From NCBI GenBank assembly GCA_029379385.1, contig CM055611.1, forward strand, positions 18,174,062 through 18,238,061: 64,000 nucleotides of DNA, in the 5' to 3' direction. Made by a program: the position numbers and the translations under genes. The notes beneath the pieces are model-generated. The model was given only the letters and a program-made list of their open reading frames with translations, did not search any database and was not told the DNA's origin. Source of the stretch: Quillaja saponaria. Lineage: Eukaryota > Streptophyta > Magnoliopsida > Fabales > Quillajaceae. Shown piece after piece: positions 38,441-49,653 of the stretch (its first letter is position 1; the number at the start of each line of letters is the position of its first letter).

Positions 38441-39324
38441 TGAGATATATCGGAACAGGTCACGCTATTTGTTTGGTATTTCCCAATGAACCTATATTGA
38501 TCGATTGCTCAATAAATTGAATGTGTAAAATGCAAACCTGAGGATGTACTAATTGTTAAGGGTGACAAGTTTTGTTTAGATTAGTGTCTAGAGAATGATT
38601 TTCATAGAGAGTCCATGAAATATATGCATTTTGGTAAAGCAATATGAAGCTTGTTATATGTTAGGTTTGCACCAGGCTTGACATTGTTTTTGCAGTGAGA
38701 ATTCTTGGCAGATACCAGTCAAGATCAGAATATTGGGTTATTACGAAGAAAGTTCAAGGTAGTTACAAAGAACCAAAGATTTTATGCTAGCACATAGAAA
38801 TGTTGATTACCTTGAATTAATTGGTTACTCTAATTCTGACTTTATTGGTTGTTAAGATAAACTTATGTCCATTTTAAGATATACTTTCATGCCAGTTAGG
38901 GAGTTGTATCTTGAAAAAGTTATAATAACAACTTCTTTCACTATACAAGTGAAGTTTATTGTTTGTTTCAAAGCATTGACGCAGGGATGTGGTTAAGAAC
39001 ATGATAACTTATCTTAGTGTAGTTGACTCAATCTATAAACCACTTAAAATCTATTTTGACAATAGTTTTGTCGTGTTCTTTTCAAAGAACAATAAACTTC
39101 TAGTGCAAAAGCTATAGATATTAGATATCTAGCAACTAGGGACTTTATGAAGAGAAAAAAAAAAAGAGTAGGCATTATGTTTTTCCAAATTGATACATAG
39201 GAAATGTTAGCAGATCTTTTAAATAAGGGATTTAGAACTGGGGTTTTCAAAGGCCATGTTGACAACATGTGTATTGTGGAGTCTTTTGATATACTTGTTT
39301 AGTGGGATTATTCATTGTTTCTTT

Positions 39325-39325
<1 letters not shown>

Positions 39326-39382
<57 letters not shown>
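39326..39382. repeat. Run of 57 T residues
   Basis: An uninterrupted T tract follows the copia RNase H remnant. The length may be affected by sequencing or assembly slippage. Confidence 0.95.
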
Positions 39383-39992
39383 CAGACTAGCTAGCATACT
39401 ATTATGTTTCTATATGTTATTATGAGACCCATATTTTCTTTACATCCTTTTGATGGTATCTTATGTTAATGATAATTATCATTATTTCATTATGATATGA
39501 TTGATATTTTATGTGCATATATGATTATATGTATATATGATATGTTATTGTATTAAAATCTTAAGACTTGGTGTATGTTTTAAGTATGCAAGTTTTGTCA
39601 ACTTGGGGTATATCTCATAAATGATACCAGTTGGATATCTTAAGATGATGGTTAAGACATACAAGCTTAAATTAATTTTATGTGATTTCTAATTCTTCTT
39701 GGTAGCATTTGGTTTGTAATGTAATAACCCGGAGGACCAACAATAAAAATAGTATATATTGATACCACATTTGAATGCTATTTTCTTGCTACACAACTAC
39801 ATGTAGATTGTTTATCGATTAGGTTATTGGCAATTTTAACCATGGATGGTCTTATATCGATTAAGAGGCACAACGATTATCATGATTCAATGTTGTTACT
39901 CAGTTGAGCTGGATTGTTGAGATGCAATCTCTGCCTCAAGACTAAAGTATTTTAAAAGGATTGTGGCCACATAAAAGTTACACTTTATTTGA

Positions 39993-40100
39993 TAGTTGTT
40001 TTCTTAAATATGTTTTCAAAATATTTAAAACTACAATTAAATATTATAGTTGTTTTCTTAAATATGTTTTCAAAATATTTAAAACTACAATTAATATTGT
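39993..40100. repeat. 54-bp tandem duplication in the copia remnant
   Basis: Units 39993-40046 and 40047-40100 both start TAGTTGTTTTCTTAAATATG and are nearly identical. The duplication sits directly before the polypurine-like tract. Confidence 0.9.
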
Positions 40101-40255
40101 CCAAGTGGGAAAATATTAAAAATTCCAAGTGTTGCTACCAATTAATTGTACGGTTTTGGTTTTAATAAAAAAGGGGTAACATTTGGTTCAATTGAGACAT
40201 GTTTGTTAGAGCCAGTTAGTTTATGTGATTAGTTGATTTGTGCTTAAGCACACTT

Positions 40256-40305
40256 AATGATATGATGTGGGTTGATGGTAAATGATATGATGTGGGTTGA
40301 TGGTA
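40256..40305. repeat. Two perfect tandem 25-bp units
   Basis: The unit starting AATGATATGATGTGGGTTGA occurs at 40256-40280 and 40281-40305, inside the presumed copia LTR. Confidence 0.9.
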
Positions 40306-40560
40306 AGTTTAGGTTGAGTATGTTAAGAATTTCTTAATGGGATGACTCTTTAATTATAAATATATTAATTCCTGCCAATAAATATAGAGTACTGAAAAGA
40401 AGATATAACTAAGATAAAAATTCAATTGAAGCGTGTTTGCTTGAAGACTCAATTGTTTTACTTCTATGACTTAATCAAGTATGCTTATTATTTATATATT
40501 GGGCTCTAAATTCATTTATAAGATCCTATAATAAATAGTATACTGACTTTGATCAGATCG

Positions 40561-41389
40561 AAAAAATAATTAGCCAATACATACATAATTGGTTTAGACA
40601 CAACTCACTGTTAAATAAAAATAAATAAAATACAATCACTCCTTAGCTAAAAAAAGTGTATGACAAAGAAAATGCCAATCAGGAAACAAACTCCAGCCTT
40701 AAAGGAATCTGTCCTTCTTAATCAAGAGATGATAAACACACTTTAAATTTTTTTTATGAAACCACCGACTCAATTTTATAATGTCATGGATCTTATTTTG
40801 TTGAACTCAAAATTCATATCTTCATAATTCAAATTAAGCTTTAAATTTACTTTTTTTGTTTTCCCACAAATTTCTCGATAGATGTGCGACTAATCTTCCT
40901 TGGGACTTAATATATACAGCAATTTGAATCCAAACAAATGATTTGAGAAAAATTTCTAGAATTCTCTAAAATCGATGCTTTAAATTTATTAGTATATTGA
41001 TGCAGAATACAAGAGGAGAGAAGACAAAATTGTAATATTTACAAAGGAAAACCATGTTATATAGAACCAAGTCTGAACATGCACAACACGGCACTCAACA
41101 AATTTGAAAACAAATGTCTTTTATGACAAGACTAGCTGCCTACAGGCACATTAATATTGCACATACAATTTTTATGTGATTTTACTTTTTAAATTAATTT
41201 AATTTGATAAAAGGGTGAGAGTGAGTAAGAGAATCAAAAAGTAAAAAAATTATTATATTGTGTGTGAAGAGATTACTGTTTAGTAATTATGAGAATAAAT
41301 AAATTAATTAAATTTAATTTTTAAATAATTTAAGAATATGTATATTATATAGTGACAAAATCAAAGAAATAACTCCAAAATAATAATAA
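40561..41389. other. AT-rich DNA, nothing recognised
   Basis: Low-complexity AT-rich sequence between the copia remnant and the AT-rich repeat family. No gene or element domain was seen. Confidence 0.5.
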
Positions 41390-41559
41390 TCTACACTATA
41401 TATAAAATTCGCTAAATGGTAGAAATTTTTGGCCTTAAATACCCCTTTGATTTTTTATAATTACATAGATATCCTTAGTTGGTATTATACTTCAAATAGA
41501 CTATTAATTTTTTATTGTTACTTTATTCGTAATTCTTCTCCATTTTAATATTAAAAGAA

Positions 41560-42310
41560 TTGTAATTACTTAAAAACTATTGATTACTTTTTTACTTATT
41601 CTCAATATTTAATAAATCTATATTTTTTTAATAATTATATATCAACTGTAACTAAAATTGAATTTTTATTTTTTGTTTGTTTAGTAAATGCCAAATAATC
41701 TTAATTTTCTTAGTTCTTCTCAAATTTATAAATTGAATTTTTTTTTTTTTTTAAAAATTACCTATGAATTAAAAGAAATATTAAGAGTATAGTGTCATGA
41801 ATATAATATTATTGTTTTAACTTTTAATTCATATAAAAAAAATTATTATTTTTCAATAATAATGTGTCAATAGTAGTTAGTATTGATTTTCTCAAAAGAA
41901 AAAAATATTGTTTAATAAGTTCCTAATAATTATATTATTTTGTAGTTTTTCTCAAATTTATGAAATAAATTTTATTAAATATTATAAATTAAAAATATTT
42001 AGACTATAGTTTCCATGATTATATATTGTTGTTTTATCTTTTGGTGGAAGAAAAATTATTTTCTTAAATATCCTATGAGTTTTTGCAATTTCATAATTAC
42101 TTTTTAATTATTATTTTGCTTCAAATAGTTTATTTATTTATGTTTACTTTGTTCATAATTTTTTTATTTTAATATTAATACGTTACTAATTATTTTATAA
42201 CTATTAATTTTTTTAATCCTATTTCTTTTCAATATTAATCAAAAATTTCAATAACAATATATCAATAATAATTAATACTAAATTTCTTAGTTTTTTAATT
42301 TAGTAAGTTA
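41560..42310. repeat. AT-rich dispersed repeat family, degenerate copies
   Basis: Segments with 'TTATTCTCAATATTTAATAA', 'AATAACAATATATCAATAAT' and 'AAGAAATATTAAGAGTATAG' recur within this block. Related forms appear again at 48265-48320, 51535-51720 and 58030-58180 with 62094-62160. The period is roughly 230-340 bases but poorly conserved. The LINE appears to have inserted within this AT-rich DNA. Confidence 0.55.
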
Positions 42311-42439
42311 CAAACAGTTTGACCTCTATTCTTCTTTTTAACATTTGGACCCCTCTTGGCCCTCTATTCAATTAGATATACTAAAAAAAATGTATGTTGC
42401 AATTTGTAACTGAACAAAGTTTCTGCGTCTAAAAAGAAC

Positions 42440-44089
42440 ATGTCATCTATGGTCAGGGAAAAAGCGTCGACGGAGGAACTAGACCAATTGGCCCGGAGTA
42501 AAAAGAAAATGAAGCGTACCTCAAATCCGAATGATGGAGGGTTTTTGGATAAGGATAAGTACTGAGAAATGGAGTTCGAGGCAGGGGAAAATCTTGTTGG
42601 AGTTATTCCTAGGGAGGTTGGGAAGGGAACAGTTCTGTCTTACAAACAAACCCTCTCGGAGCAGAATGGTGAACAGGAGAATTATTACAGCAGGTATTCG
42701 AGCCAATGGGATGGCAATGGTGTTGAAGATTCGGATTTGGAGGAAATTAGGGAGGATGAAGAAGAGGACGATCAACTCTGCCCTGTAGTGTATGTGTCAT
42801 CTTCAGAGAAGCGAAGTTTGCGCAAACCTTGGAGGACTACTCTAATCATTAAACTTATGGGAAGATCAATACGGTATCGGTTTTTATTGAATAGACTGGT
42901 CAGATTATGGAAGATCAAGGGTGACCTTCAACTGATTGATGTAGGTAATGGCTACCTATCTAGCTAAGTTTAGCCTGCGGAGTGACTATGAGTATGTTAT
43001 TAATGAAGGTCCATAGTTGGTGCTAGACCACTATCTCATTGTTCAACAATGGAGGCGTGATTTTGACAACATGGAGCAACTACCAAGTCGGTTAGCTGTG
43101 TGGATCAAAATCCTAGGTATGCCTATTGAATATTTTGATGAAGATTTTTTGTGGGAGGTTGGAGATAAGCTAAGAAACACCATCAAAGTGGATGATGCCA
43201 CTTTAAAGGCGTCTCGCGGAAATTTTGCACGCCTCTGTGTTGAGGTTGATCTTAACAAACCCTTAATTCCAAAGATCAAGGTGGGTAAGAGGATTCATGA
43301 AATAATGTATAAGGGACCTACACTTGGTATGTTTTTGCTGTGGATGTTGTAGCCATAGAATGGAAACTTGCTTGCACAACCCAGAAAGGGAGGAAGTGGT
43401 GGAGAAGGAGGCATCAGAGCATACTGGATGATCGGTGAACAACCCCCACCAATGAGTGAAAATCTTAGGCCATGGATGGTTGTTATGCGACAATCTAGGA
43501 AATGGAAACAAAGTGGAAAGGAGAGGTTGTATAGGCATGAAAACCGGGATGGAAGAAAATCAAGGGATCCAATTGATGAAAATATGCGATCACGATTCAA
43601 TGTTCTAATGGGCGAAACTGATTGAGTTTTTGAAGGGAATAACTTGAGGCAGTAAGAGGAATTTGATTTGCATAGCGAGAAGCAAATTAATGGGCCGCAA
43701 AGAAGTAAGGCCATTGTCCAAGAGAAAAGTAAACGGGCCACTCGAGGCCCATGGTTGCTTATGAAGAGGACTGAGCAATGCAAGTAATTGAACATTAGCA
43801 GCCTAAGATAGTATTAACTCGTAACAACTCTGTTTCCATTTTACACCCAGGCCACCGTCAAAACCTTGTTGCGTCACAGCACATGAAGGACGTAAGCCAA
43901 TCAATAATTGAAGATAATTCCCTTGTAAAGCCTGCTCAATCCTCTCAATCTTCAATGGAGAGGATGAAGGGGGTTCAACGAGATTTAACCTATAACCAAA
44001 GACCGCCGAATTATGATGATTATGTTACCAAGAATCAGGGTGGATCTGACGTAATGGATATGGAGATCGGAGTGTGTGATGCCTCTTGA
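42440..44089 (+). pseudogene. LINE ORF1 remnant (DUF4283 and CCHC zinc knuckle)
   Basis: Starting at MSSMVREKAS the frame is broken by a stop after LDKDKY. The DUF4283-like part reads SLRKPWRTTLIIKLMGRSI, then WRRDFDNMEQLPSRLAVWIK and LGMPIEYFDEDFLWEVG, as in plant retroelement Gag-like proteins. The zinc knuckle C-x2-C-x4-H-x4-C (CFCCGCCSHRMETC) is at about 43334-43375, in a different frame from the DUF4283 part. ORF1 would bind element RNA. It is nonfunctional here. Confidence 0.78.
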
Positions 44090-44429
44090 ATGTTGATCCT
44101 GGACATGGGAACCCTCCACTGTGAGGCCGGTTTATGGTTCTAGTTTCCCCTTCCCGTCTACATTAATTTAGAATTGTAGGTCACAGGAGGGAGAGCATTT
44201 CCGAAAATGTTGAGTGAAATGATTAGTAAGTACAATGTCTTAGTTGTTGTGTTGTTCAAGAGTTGGGTTAGTTGTGTTGTGGCAGATAGAATAAAAAAAC
44301 GTATTGGCTTGCGGCAGTGCCAAAGGGTGGAAGGGAATGGTTTTCCTTGGAGTATTTGGATCCTATGGGATGATATGGATATATCCATTATTGTGATTAA
44401 AAGACATCCTTAGTTTATACATACTGTGA

Positions 44430-47400
44430 TTAAATATGATAGGTAGGATCCTTGGCTTTTTACAGCAGTACGCTAGCCCTCATGAGGCTGGGCGTCAACT
44501 TCTTTGGAATGAGCTTGAAATGTTGGCATCCAATATAACTGAACCTTGGATGTTATGTAGTGACTTTAATGTAATACTTAAGCCATAAGAAATGTGTGGT
44601 GGGGCTCCCTTTGATAGAAGAAAAGGCTAAATGTTGAGATCTTTAATTGTTGATCACGCTCTTATGGACTTAGGTTTCAATGGTCCAAGATTTACTTGGC
44701 ATCGAGCTGGACTTCAAGAGCGGTTAGACCTAACTAAGTTTGCAGAGGCTTCAATAACTCATCTTCCGAGAATGAAATCGAATCATAATTCACTGTTACT
44801 GAAGCTGGAATTTAATAATAATAGCCAAAGATTGCCCCGTCCTTTTCGTTTTCAAGCAACTTGGCTAACTCACGGTGAATTCAATCATTCTGTGGAAGAA
44901 GCTTGGGAAAATTCTAGTCAACTTCATTAGGATATTAGTGTGTTTGAAGAGAAAGTTAAGGTGTGGAATTATACAGTCTTTGGAAACATTCTTCACCGTA
45001 AGAATATTCTTATAGCCCAGCTGCAAGGTATCCAAAGAGCCTTAACTAAAGGCCCTGATCCTTATTTATATGAACTAGAGTGCAAACTAATTGATGAGTA
45101 CTGACAGAATTTTAACTCAGGAAGAGTTATTATGGAGACAGAAGCCTCGATGCAAATGGTTTGTTCATGGAGATAGAAATACTCATTTTTTCCATATAGC
45201 TACCATTAATTATAGAAAGAGAAATTGGATAAAAGCGTTAAAATATGAGCATGGGGAGTGGGTTCAGGATGATTTGGTTATGAGGGAAATGTCATTTAGA
45301 CGTTTCATTAAACTTATACGGAGGAGGGAAATCAGGATTATGTGTTGCCAAATATACAAGGTTCTCTGCTTCTGTTGGAAGGAATGGATAGATTAATTAA
45401 GAGGGTATCCCCTGATTAAATTAAGGTTGCAGTTTATGGTATGGGGGCTATAAAAGCTCCTGGGCCGGATGGACTCCCTGCTCTTTTTTATCAAAGCCAA
45501 TGGAATACTATACAGAGATCCTTGCGTACTTTTATTGAAGAAGTGTTTCATGATAGTTCAAAGATTGCAGCTGTGAATCAGACTTTATTAATTTTGATTC
45601 CAAAAATTGAGAATCCGATAAGCCTAGACCAATTTAGGCCTATAAGCCTCTGCAATGTTTCATACAAAATAGTTACTAAGATAATTGTTAACAGGTTGAA
45701 GCCTTGGCTTGATTCCTTGATATCGCCAAATCAGTGCAGCTTTATCCCAGGACGCCATAGTTCAGATAATGTAATTATTGCGCAAGAGGTTATTCATTCT
45801 ATGCGCAAGAAAAAAGGCAAGTGAGGTTTCATGGCCATTAAGTTGGATCTCGAAAAGGATTATGATAGAATTCGTTGGAGCTTTGTTCAAGATACTCTGA
45901 TGGAATTTGGGTTTCTAGTGCCTTTTATACATCTCATTATGAATTGTATTTCTTCTATCAGTACCCAGGTGCTTTGGAATAGAGGGATGACTTCAGTCTT
46001 TCAGCCCACAAGGGGAATTTGGCAAGGAGATTCCTTGTCACCTTATCTCTTTGTCATGAGTATGGAGCGTTTGGCTCATATTATCGTGAGTAGTATCAAT
46101 AGGAAACTTCGAAAACCATTTCGCCTGTCTAAATCGGGTATCCCTATTTCACATCTTTTCTTTGCGGACGACTTACTGCTTTTTGCTGAAGCCTCCTATG
46201 ATCAGGTTGGAGTTATTCAAACCTGCCTTGATTCTTTCTGCCAAGCTTCTAGGCAAAAAGTCAATAAGGCTAAAACTCAAATTTTCTTCTCTCATATTGT
46301 GAATAGAAGTGAGGCGCGGACTATTAGTCAACGATTTGGTTTTGTTACTACCATGAACCTTGGTAAATATCTTGGGATGCCTATTATTCAAAGTCGGGTT
46401 ACTAAAGACACTTATAAACACGTGGTAGATCGGGTTTGTGGAAGACTTGAGGGTTGGAAAGCAAAGTCTATTTCTTTTGCTGGTAGAACAACTTTAACTG
46501 AATCAGTTATTTTCTCTATTCCTATGTTTTCTATGCAAACAATGAAACTTCCTAAGAGTGTTTGTAATGCTATTTGAAAAGAGCAGCAGGAGTTTTATTT
46601 GGGGTTCAACAAAAGAAAGGAAGAAAATTCATCTTGTTAACTGGGATACAGTTTGTAAACCAACTGATAGAGGAAGGTTGGGATTGCGTCATCTTGAAGT
46701 CAATAATGATGCTTTCATAATGAAAATAGCTTGGGAGATTATTTCCAAGCCTACTACTCTTTGAACCCGGTTCATGCGGGAGAATTATGGTATAGAGGAC
46801 AGCTTGGTACCAAATATTATTAATCGGGCTAATGCTTCTCCCTTATGGTGAAATATTTGTAGAATGTGGCCAGAGGTGATTAGAGGTTTAAGATGGGGGC
46901 TAGGGAATGGGATCAATGTAAGATTTTAGTTGGATGCTTGGATGACTGGGTTTGGCCCTCTGATTAATTTGGTAACTCACAACCCTCCAGTGAGTATACA
47001 AGAACTTCAAGTTTGTGATTGTGTTGATGAGAATTCAAGTTAACAATGGGATGTATTTCAGCAGTATCTTCCTGTGTCCATGTGTTTACATATTGCTAGT
47101 ATAGTCCCTTCAACTCCCTTTGCTGGTCCAGACGAAGTGTCTTGGTCTGGTTGTAAAGACGGGGGTATTACAGTCGAGTGTGCTTATGGGCAGCTAGCAG
47201 GTAACTTTTGGAGGGAGCGAGAGGATATTTGGACAATTGTTTGGAAGGGGAAAGGCACCCAACGAATTAGATTCTTTCTCTGGCTGCTAGTTCATGATAA
47301 ACTTCTTACTAATTCTAATTGGTGAAGTCGTAATATGAGTGAATATGGTAGCTGTCCGTTCTACTAGAATCATGTAGAAACTAATCTCTATGCTGTTCGT

Positions 47401-48130
47401 GATTGTGATTGGGTTAAACAGATTTGGCAAAGGCTAGTAAAGCCTTGTTTTTGGAATGAGTTCTTTAATTATAATACTTGGCAGTGGGTGATCCTTCATA
47501 ATAAAAATCACTGGGGTTACTCCAGGATGTATGAATGGAGAGAAGTGTTTGGTTTTGTGGTATGGACTGTATGGGGGTGGCGGAACAGGAGGATGTTTGA
47601 AGATAGATTTGAACTTCGAGGTGACTTAGTTATTAAAATTTTAGGCTTGGTGAGGCAATTCGAGCATGCCTCTACCATGGAACAGAAGGTGGATCAAACT
47701 TCAACACGTCAAGAAGTGTTAGTGGGTTGGGTTCTTCCAAGGGAGGGTTGGATCAAGTTAAATTCATATGGTGCTTTTAAGGGAGGTATTTTGGCTGGTG
47801 TAAGTGGTGTGCTTAGGAATTCTTTGGAAATTTGGCTCAGTGGTTTCTCTCACAATTTGGGAGCTTGTTTTGCTATTGTTGCCGAGCTATGGGGGATTTA
47901 CACTTGTTTGTGTTTTTGGCTTTTGATTTAGGCCATCAAAGGATAATAGTGGAAGTAGATTCTTTGTCAGCTATCTATGTGTTGAATGATGAGGTGCATG
48001 ACACTCATCCTCATGGCAATTTACTTTGGAGCATTAGAAGTCTTCAATGATGGGATTGGACGATCAAGTTCAGCCATACTTATTGGGAGGGGAACTTTGT
48101 AGCGGACTGGTTAGCGAACCATGCGTTGAG
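44430..48130 (+). pseudogene. LINE ORF2 remnant (endonuclease, reverse transcriptase, RNase H)
   Basis: Endonuclease-like frames read VYASPHEAGRQLLW, then SDFNVILKP and FTWHRAG. The reverse transcriptase begins with KAPGPDGLPALFYQSQW and RPISLCNVSYKIVTKIIVNR, and contains IKLDLEKDYDRI, RGIWQGDSLSPYLFV and the catalytic FADDLLLF. A zf-RVT-like part includes IRFFLWLLVHDKLLT. The C-terminal RNase H reads GWVLPREGWIKLN and VEVDSLSA, ending near FVADWLANHAL. Several in-frame stops (for example near 45421, 45821, 46574 and 46761) and frame changes show decay. Confidence 0.85.
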
Positions 48131-48366
48131 CCTTTAGTTAGGAGTCTCTTTGTTTTTAGTTCCGCTAGATGGGGTGGAGTGTCTTTGTTTCTAGTTCCTC
48201 TAGATGGGGTGGTTGCTTTGTTGTGTATGGATCGATTTTGGGGGGGGGGGGGGGTTATGTCTATAAATGAAAAGAAATATTAAGTGTATACTTCTTATGA
48301 TTATAATATTATTATATTAATTTTATATAAATTCAAATTTGTGTTAAAGATTACTAAATAGTTTGA

Positions 48367-48678
48367 GTACTAAATGCTAAAACTAAAAAGGACATCTCTG
48401 TAGGAATTTGCATTAAGCTTGCAAACTCTTATAACCCTAATTTTAGCTCCTTTTATGAGGTTAATACTCCTTGGCTAGCAAGGGCTAGAATATATACTCT
48501 CCAAAGCAACAATAAAGATGACTATTTAGAACCTGTCATCTTTTACCTTATTCATAACTTCTTCTACAACACGAAAGTCTGTGACCTTACTAAAACTAAC
48601 ATTAATATCACCTTAATTAAGTTAGTTAGTGCTTTGGCAAATAAATGCCCATGTCGTGCAACATTGAACCATATTTAA
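48367..48678 (+). other. 103-codon open stretch without ATG, unrecognised
   Basis: Between TGA at 48364 and TAA at 48676 the frame is open and has coding-like composition (for example YNPNFSSFYEVNTPWLARA and DDYLEPVIFYLIHNFF). There is no ATG and no obvious splice context. It sits between the LINE and the telomere-like array. It could be a captured exon fragment or a transposon piece; I recognise no family. Confidence 0.35.
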
Positions 48679-49062
48679 GGTTAAGATTAGGGTACTATAA
48701 TTGGGATTAAGGTTATCGTACCATAATTAGGGTTAAAGTACCGTAATTAGGGTTGGGATTAGGGTATCATTATCAGGGTTAGGGTCAGGATATTGTAATT
48801 AGGGTTAAGATATCATAATTAGGGCTAGGGTAATATACTTAGGGCTATGGTTAGGGTATCATAATTAGGGATAAGGTATCATAACTAATGTTAGAATTAG
48901 GATATTGTAACTAAGTTTAGGACTAGGATACTGTAATTAGGGGTAGAGTACGATAATTTGGATTAGGGTACAATAATTAGAGTCAGTGTACCGTAATTAA
49001 GGCTGGAGTTATGGTACCGTAACTATGGTAAAGTATCGTAATTAGGGATAGGGTAGTGTAAC
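48668..49062. repeat. Degenerate telomere-like array, part 1
   Basis: Tandem degenerate units of the form GTACCGTAATTAGG plus a number of GTTAGG hexamers. The hexamer is TTAGGG in register, not the usual plant TTTAGGG. It continues as part 2 after an inserted element at 49063-49653. Confidence 0.85.
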
Positions 49063-49653
49063 CACTGTTTTAAAAACTGGACTAGTGATTGACTCGAAAA
49101 ATCTGCCGAGTCTTGGGTCATTGGTTCAACCAGGGTCGAATAAGATAATATCATAAAAATATTTTAAATATTATATATATATTATATAATTTTTTAATTA
49201 ATGATAAATACTATACTCAAGAAAAGAAAATTAATAATAATTTAATATTCATTAAACAAAAAAAAAAAGTCAAATATAATTATTAATAGTTAATATGACA
49301 ACTAATTGTTTTTTTGTGAATTACAATATTCAAGTTTCAACTGATATAGCAAAATATTAAAATCAAAATCAATATAAAATACAATTATTTCACTAATTTT
49401 AATCTAAAATATAAATATTTCAATAATTCTTAATACAAATTATAGTTTTTTGTTTATTAAAAAAAATAAAAATTGTTTCGGGTCAATCAACATGGCACGA
49501 GTATTATTGGTTCTTTAGGTTTATACGGTTTTTATTTGTTTTCATCGATCCAATCACTAAAACGATTCTTTGGTTCAACTCAATTTAATTTGTCAACCAG
49601 GCGACGATCTAACTGGTTTGACTGGCCAAGTTAGACTAGGTTTCAAAATATTG
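49063..49653. mobile_element. Non-autonomous hAT-like element, 591 bp
   Basis: The left end CACTGTTTTAAAAACTGGAC and the complement of the right end (CAATATTTTGAAACCTAGTC) form imperfect terminal inverted repeats of the 'CAGTGTTTTAAAAACCGG' type common in plant hAT MITEs. Flanking octamers AGTGTAAC and ATCGTAAC agree at 6 of 8 positions, consistent with a decayed 8-bp target duplication. It interrupts the telomere-like array and encodes nothing visible. Confidence 0.65.

Larger units (their letters stand above)
38440..40560 (+). mobile_element. Decayed Ty1/copia element, 3' part
   Basis: Broken plus-strand frames read WTYIDRLLNK, VKGDKFCLDQC, ARCAPGLDIVFAV-like sequence, ILGRYQS, LIGYSNSDF, FIVCFKA, YLATRDF, ADLLNKGF and FKGHVDNM. 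This is the order seen in copia reverse transcriptase and RNase H. A polypurine-type tract (CCAAGTGGGAAAA, about 40101-40113) is followed by a likely LTR from about 40114, with a TATA-like stretch near 40360. Many stops are present and no intact gag or integrase was seen. The 5' limit and LTR end are approximate. Confidence 0.75.
42400..48275 (+). mobile_element. Decayed LINE (plant L1-type, with RNase H)
   Basis: The order of domains is ORF1 with DUF4283 and zinc knuckle, then endonuclease, reverse transcriptase, zf-RVT-like region and RNase H, as in plant L1-clade elements. Similar AT-rich sequence on both sides (around 41771 and 48266) suggests insertion into the AT-rich repeat. No clear poly-A tail is seen; instead a run of 15 Gs stands at 48240-48254. 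Ends are approximate and I could not find target-site duplications. Confidence 0.8.

Noticed and set aside
43263..43795. Long antisense frames across LINE ORF1
   Set aside because: Sense strand carries the DUF4283 and zinc knuckle; the antisense translation has no recognisable domain.
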